From assembly GCF_023740735.1 (NCBI RefSeq), contig NZ_JAMRXH010000027.1, positions 1 through 64,000 of the forward strand: DNA of 64,000 nt, in the 5' to 3' direction. Positions 60,190 through 64,000 of this stretch are shown in pieces (position 1 is the first letter of the stretch; each line of letters opens with the position of its first letter). A program made the translations under genes and the position numbers. This stretch comes from Nocardia sp. CDC159. GTDB taxonomy: Bacteria; Actinomycetota; Actinomycetes; Mycobacteriales; Mycobacteriaceae. The notes beneath the pieces were generated by a model. That model saw only the letters and a program-made list of their open reading frames with translations. It was not told the origin of the DNA and ran no database searches.

Positions 60190-61968
60190 TCAGCTCGCCG
60201 CGGGCGCGGCGTCCTTCTCCGCGCGGGCGGTCTCCAGCAGCTCCTCCGCATGGGCCCGGCCGGTTTCGGTGTCGTCCAGACCGGCCAGCATGCGGGCCAG
60301 CTCCTTGACCCGTTCGTCGTTGGCGAGGGCGTGCACGCCGCTGTTGACGCCCTTGCCGTCGTCGACCTTGTCGACCACCAGGTGGGTGTCGGCGAACGCG
60401 GCCACCTGGGGCAGATGAGTCACCACGATGACCTGGTGCGTGCGCGCCAGGCGGGCCAGGCGGCGGCCGATCTCGACCGCGGCACGGCCACCGACACCGG
60501 CGTCGACCTCGTCGAAGACCATGGTGGTCCCGTGTTCGGAGCTGGCCAGCACGACCTCGAGGGCCAGCATGACCCGGGAGAGCTCACCGCCGGAGGCGCT
60601 CTTGCTCAGCGGCAGCGACTGCGCGCCGGAGTGGGCGGCCAGGCGGAACTCGACCTCGTCGACACCGGTGGAGCCCGCGTGTAATTCCTTGCCGTCCATG
60701 GTGATCGGGGCCGAATCCTGCGCGCTGGCGGGCACCGGGCGCACCTGCACCTCGAGTTTGGCGCGGCCCATGGCGAGGCCGCCGAGTTCGGCGCTGACCG
60801 CGGCGGCCAGCTTCTTGGCGGCCTTGGCGCGCGCGGCGGTCAGGCGCTTGGCGGTCTCGCGCACCTGCTCGGCCGCCGCGTCGACCTCCCTGGCCAGCGC
60901 GGCCAGCGCCTCGTCGGAGACGTCGAGGGAGTCCAGGCGGCTGCGCGCGTCGTCGGCCCAGGCGATCACGCCGTCGATGTCGGGCGCGTACTTGCGGGTC
61001 AGCGTCTTCAGTTCGGCCTGGCGGTTGAGCAGCGCATCCAGCGCGCTCGGATCCGACGGCAGATCCGACAGATAGGTACTCAGTTCGGTGGTCAGGTCCA
61101 CCACGACCGAGATCGCGTCGCCGAGCCGCGGCGCGAGCTCCTGCAGCGTCGCGTCATCGGCCGTCTCCAGCCGCGCCCGCGCCGTGCCGAGCAGATCCAG
61201 TGCCCCCGAACCCTCCCCGGGCGCATCGGCCGGACCGGCCAGGGCATCGTGCGCGGCGGTCGCGGCCTCGCGCAGCGAGTCCAGATCCGACAGCCGCCGC
61301 ACCTCGGCCACGATGCGCTCGTCCTCTCCGGGTTCCGGTGCGATGGCGTCGATTTCGTTCAGCGAATACTTCAGCCGGTCGGCCTCGAGGGCCAATTCCC
61401 GGCCGCGCGCGGTGCGTTCGAGCAGTTCGTTGCGCGCCTGCAGCCAGGTGCGCCGGGCCAGTTGATATTTGCGCAGCAGCCCGGCCACGGTCTCGCCCGC
61501 GAACTGGTCCAACGCCCGCAACTGCTGGTCGGGGCGCTGCAGGCGCAGCTGGTCGTTCTGCCCGTGCACGGTCAGCAGCGGCGCGGTGAAATCGCCCAGC
61601 ACGGCCGCGGGCACGCTGCGCCCGCCCAGATGCGCGCGTGAGCGTCCGTCGCTCGAGACCGTGCGCACCGCGATCACGCTGCCGTCGTCGTCGCGTTGCG
61701 CCCCAGCCGATTCCAGTACCTTCTCGACCTCGTCGCGGGCGTTGTCGTGCGCCTCGTCGAGGGTGAAGCGGCCCTCCACCACCGCGCGCGCCGCGCCGCG
61801 CCGCACCCGGCCCGCGTCGGCCCGGGCTCCCGACAGCAGGTGCAGGCTCGTCACCACCATGGTCTTACCGGCGCCGGTCTCACCGGTCAGACACGTCAGA
61901 CCCGCGTGGAATTGCGCTGTGGCGGAGGAAATAACGCCCAGGCCGTCAATCCTGATCTCTGTCAGCAC
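60190..61968 (-). CDS. recN: DNA repair protein RecN
   Basis: A 592-residue SMC-like ATPase acting in double-strand-break repair. N-terminal head: LTEIRIDGLGVISSATAQFH, Walker A GETGAGKTMVV near 30. The coiled-coil arms run through residues about 150-400 (Ala/Glu/Leu-rich). The C-terminal head has signature LSKSASGGELSRVMLALEVV near 452 and Walker B TMVFDEVDAGVGGRAA near 479. GTG 61968 overlaps the nadK 3' end by 23 bases. Confidence 0.95.
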   Translation of the reverse strand: MLTEIRIDGLGVISSATAQFHAGLTCLTGETGAGKTMVVTSLHLLSGARADAGRVRRGAARAVVEGRFTLDEAHDNARDEVEKVLESAGAQRDDDGSVIAVRTVSSDGRSRAHLGGRSVPAAVLGDFTAPLLTVHGQNDQLRLQRPDQQLRALDQFAGETVAGLLRKYQLARRTWLQARNELLERTARGRELALEADRLKYSLNEIDAIAPEPGEDERIVAEVRRLSDLDSLREAATAAHDALAGPADAPGEGSGALDLLGTARARLETADDATLQELAPRLGDAISVVVDLTTELSTYLSDLPSDPSALDALLNRQAELKTLTRKYAPDIDGVIAWADDARSRLDSLDVSDEALAALAREVDAAAEQVRETAKRLTAARAKAAKKLAAAVSAELGGLAMGRAKLEVQVRPVPASAQDSAPITMDGKELHAGSTGVDEVEFRLAAHSGAQSLPLSKSASGGELSRVMLALEVVLASSEHGTTMVFDEVDAGVGGRAAVEIGRRLARLARTHQVIVVTHLPQVAAFADTHLVVDKVDDGKGVNSGVHALANDERVKELARMLAGLDDTETGRAHAEELLETARAEKDAAPAAS

Positions 61969-62896
61969 TCGTGCTCTCCGTTCGGCGGCGGCCCCGCCAG
62001 CCTGTCACGGGCAACTGGAACTTTCGAACCATCCGGTCGGCGAACGGCGCGGAATCCAACCGCACCCAGCGCACCGGCTCGGACCCCCGGACCGCCTCGA
62101 ACCGCCCGCCCTTGGGCAGGGCCAAGGTTCGGCGACCGTCCAGGAAAACTATCGCATCGTGGCCCGTCGCAACAGTTTCCACCGCGATCCGGGAATCGGG
62201 GCTGGTCACCAGGGGACGCGCGAACAGGGCGTGGGCATTGCTCGGAATCACCAGCAGCGCCTCGAGTTCCGGCCACACCACCGGACCGCCCGCCGAGAAC
62301 GCGTAGGCGGTGGACCCGGTGGGGGTCGCGATCAGCACCCCGTCGCAACCGAATTGCGAAACGGGGCGCCCGTCGACCTCCAGGACCACCTCCAATACAC
62401 CCATCCGGGCGGCGTTTTCGATACTGGCCTCGTTGAGGGCCCATCCGCGTTCCACGATGACATCATCGACCCGGACACTGACATCTATCGTCATCCGCTG
62501 CTCGAGGCGGTAGTCGCCACGCACCACCTGGCCGAGCGCCTCGTCGAGATGTTCGGCCTCGGCCTCGGTGAGAAAGCCGATGCGGCCCAGGTTGATTCCC
62601 AGCACCGGCACCCGCGCGGGCCGGGCCATCTCGGCCGCGCGCAGGAAGGTGCCGTCGCCGCCGAGGGCCATCACCATCTCGCAGCCGACCGCGGCGTCGG
62701 GGCCGTGTTCGACCACCCGCACCGGATAGCCGTCCGGTTCACCGGCTTCGTCGCAGTCGAGTTTGGTGCTGTAGGCCTCGTCCTCGAGGACCCGCAGGCA
62801 GATTCCGGCATCGGCGAAGATCTTGGCGACGCGCTGCGCGGTCTCGATGAGCTCGGGACGGCCGGGGTGCGCGACGAGCAGAATCTCGCGTTTCAC
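61946..62896 (-). CDS. nadK: NAD kinase
   Basis: A 316-residue enzyme phosphorylating NAD to NADP. The GGDG motif is in VMALGGDGTFLRAAE near 75, followed by GINLGRIGFLTEAE near 100, NEASIEN near 154 and the second conserved block DGVLIATPTGSTAYAFSAGG near 185. GTG 62896 overlaps the tlyA stop (GTGA); the extra frame upstream is tlyA shadow. Conserved as Rv1695. Confidence 0.95.
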   Translation of the reverse strand: MKREILLVAHPGRPELIETAQRVAKIFADAGICLRVLEDEAYSTKLDCDEAGEPDGYPVRVVEHGPDAAVGCEMVMALGGDGTFLRAAEMARPARVPVLGINLGRIGFLTEAEAEHLDEALGQVVRGDYRLEQRMTIDVSVRVDDVIVERGWALNEASIENAARMGVLEVVLEVDGRPVSQFGCDGVLIATPTGSTAYAFSAGGPVVWPELEALLVIPSNAHALFARPLVTSPDSRIAVETVATGHDAIVFLDGRRTLALPKGGRFEAVRGSEPVRWVRLDSAPFADRMVRKFQLPVTGWRGRRRTESTSADRDQD

Positions 62897-63705
62897 TGCG
62901 GGCCCTCCTCCACCGCGCGCCGCACCAGGGCCGCGACATCCACCTCGGGTGCGCCGCCCGTGTGCAACCACAGGAAGTATTCGACATTGCCCGACGGTCC
63001 GGGCAGCGGGCTGGCCACCACGCCGTGGGTGTGCAGGCCGAGTTCGGCCGCCGCGGCCGCGACCTCGTGCACGGCCTCGGCACGCACAGCCGGATCGCGC
63101 ACCACACCGCCGGAGCCTACTCGGTCCTTACCGACCTCGAATTGGGGTTTTACCATCGGCAACAGGTCGGCCTCGGGTCCGCAGCAGGCCGCCAGCGCGG
63201 GCAGCACCAGACCCAGGGAGATGAAGGACAGATCGGCCACGACCAGCTCGACCGGTCCCTCGATCGCCGCGGCGGTGAGGGTGCGGACATTCGTCCGATC
63301 GAACACCCGCACGCGCTCGTCGTTGCGCAACCGCCAGACCAGCTGGCCGTAGCCGACATCCACCGCGACCACCTCGCGGGCGTCGCGGGAGAGCAGCACA
63401 TCGGTGAACCCACCGGTCGAGGCCCCGGCGTCCAGGCAGCGCTTGCCCGCCACGCACAGCCCCTGCGGTTCGAACGCCTCGAGCGCGCCGAGCAGTTTGT
63501 GCGCGCCGCGCGAGGCCCACCGCACCTCGTCGGGTTCCTCGCGCACCAGCAGTGGCGTGCCCGCCTCGACGGCCGTCGCCGGTTTCGACGCGACCGTGCC
63601 GTTGATCAGAACGCGACCCGCGCCGATCAGCTCGACCGCATGTTCCCGCGATCGTGCCAGTCCGCGGCGCACCAGTTCGGCGTCCACCCGTGCCCGTCTG
63701 GCCAC
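62893..63705 (-). CDS. tlyA: TlyA-family rRNA 2'-O-methyltransferase
   Basis: A 270-residue protein with an N-terminal S4 RNA-binding domain (RVDAELVRRGLARSREHAVE, residues 5-65) and a C-terminal FtsJ-like methyltransferase domain: CLDAGASTGGFTDVLLSRDA near 85, VDVGYGQLVWRL near 113, LVVADLSFISLGLVLPAL near 147, MVKPQFEVGK near 177. The mycobacterial enzyme methylates 16S and 23S rRNA and its loss gives capreomycin resistance. GTG 63705 starts one base after the preceding stop, with the ribosome site inside the upstream gene. Confidence 0.93.
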   Translation of the reverse strand: MARRARVDAELVRRGLARSREHAVELIGAGRVLINGTVASKPATAVEAGTPLLVREEPDEVRWASRGAHKLLGALEAFEPQGLCVAGKRCLDAGASTGGFTDVLLSRDAREVVAVDVGYGQLVWRLRNDERVRVFDRTNVRTLTAAAIEGPVELVVADLSFISLGLVLPALAACCGPEADLLPMVKPQFEVGKDRVGSGGVVRDPAVRAEAVHEVAAAAAELGLHTHGVVASPLPGPSGNVEYFLWLHTGGAPEVDVAALVRRAVEEGPQ

Positions 63706-63706
63706 C

Positions 63707-63976
63707 TCAGATCTTGTCCACCGTCGCCAGGGCCCGGACCAGCACATCGTGGGCCTGCTCCAGGATGCGGGCGCGCCGGGTGATATCCACACCGGCCTGC
63801 TCGGGGTCCGAATTGCGCGCTCCCGCAGTCAATTCCGCCAGCAGCTCGTCGACCTCGGCACGGACCGCGGCCGGGTCGGCGAACTCCGCCGGATTGGCCC
63901 CGGACAGGTGCTGACCGGGCAGCGGTACCCCCGGGGTCGGCCCGGCGGCATGCGGACGAGGATGCGGCGTAGTCAT
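63707..63976 (-). CDS. Small conserved protein upstream of tlyA
   Basis: An 89-residue acidic protein with a Pro-rich front (residues 1-30) and a helical rest (VRAEVDELLAELTAGARNSD; ARILEQAHDVLVRALATVDK). It occupies the position of Rv1693 in M. tuberculosis and is translationally linked to tlyA (one base between stop and start). No known function. Its upstream partner gene lies beyond the window. Confidence 0.8.
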   Translation of the reverse strand: MTTPHPRPHAAGPTPGVPLPGQHLSGANPAEFADPAAVRAEVDELLAELTAGARNSDPEQAGVDITRRARILEQAHDVLVRALATVDKI

Positions 63977-64000
63977 GGTGCCGACAACGCTACCGGAGAT

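Overview
The window looks like chromosomal DNA of a mycolic-acid actinomycete, most likely Nocardia. It is GC-rich, uses many GTG starts, and encodes an antigen-85-type mycolyltransferase, an LGFP-repeat envelope protein and an AcpM-like carrier protein. Its right-hand third has the gene order of the Mycobacterium tuberculosis Rv1693-Rv1713 block. The organism name is inferred from gene content.

1-5.6 kb is a worn accessory region. It holds an unrecognised protein, a secreted protein whose signal peptide and body are in different frames, an LGFP-repeat protein, a transposase tail, a HIT-family protein, a broken nitrilase gene, and a frameshifted xis plus truncated int ending at a tRNA-Pro(GGG). 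The last group looks like the residue of a pSAM2-type integrative element. 5.6-14 kb carries a thioesterase, an L,D-transpeptidase and a glycerol locus. In that locus an iclR-glpK pair faces a glpF-glpK-glpD operon across a spacer with two copies of the same palindrome.

14-30.5 kb is mixed. It contains a three-gene XRE / DUF6545 membrane protein / ImmA peptidase module, an acyltransferase-fold protein, a DUF72 protein and a fragment of a second DUF72 copy. Next come a secreted phospholipase C, a chagasin-type inhibitor, a SAM methyltransferase, a PAS-GGDEF-EAL protein, the mycolyltransferase, an acyl carrier protein opposite a MerR regulator, and two alpha/beta hydrolases, one of them short.

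30.5-46.7 kb is a biosynthetic operon on the minus strand. A stub adenylation ORF precedes a 4366-residue three-module NRPS (C-A-T-E / C-A-T / C-A-T-E-TE) and a DrrA/DrrB/DrrC-like ABC exporter. The exporter genes and the NRPS are joined by 4-base stop/start overlaps. The expected product is a short peptide, probably N-acylated, with D residues at positions 1 and 3.

46.9-64 kb is core genome, almost all on the minus strand and tightly packed: der, cmk, rluB, scpB, scpA, a ParA-like ATPase, xerD, a NUDIX hydrolase, pyrG, mctB-like, steA, recN, nadK, tlyA and a small conserved gene. An SRPBCC gene on the plus strand interrupts the block. Local oddities are a long RGG-type N-terminal tail on RluB and an array of 22-bp repeats between xerD and the NUDIX gene.
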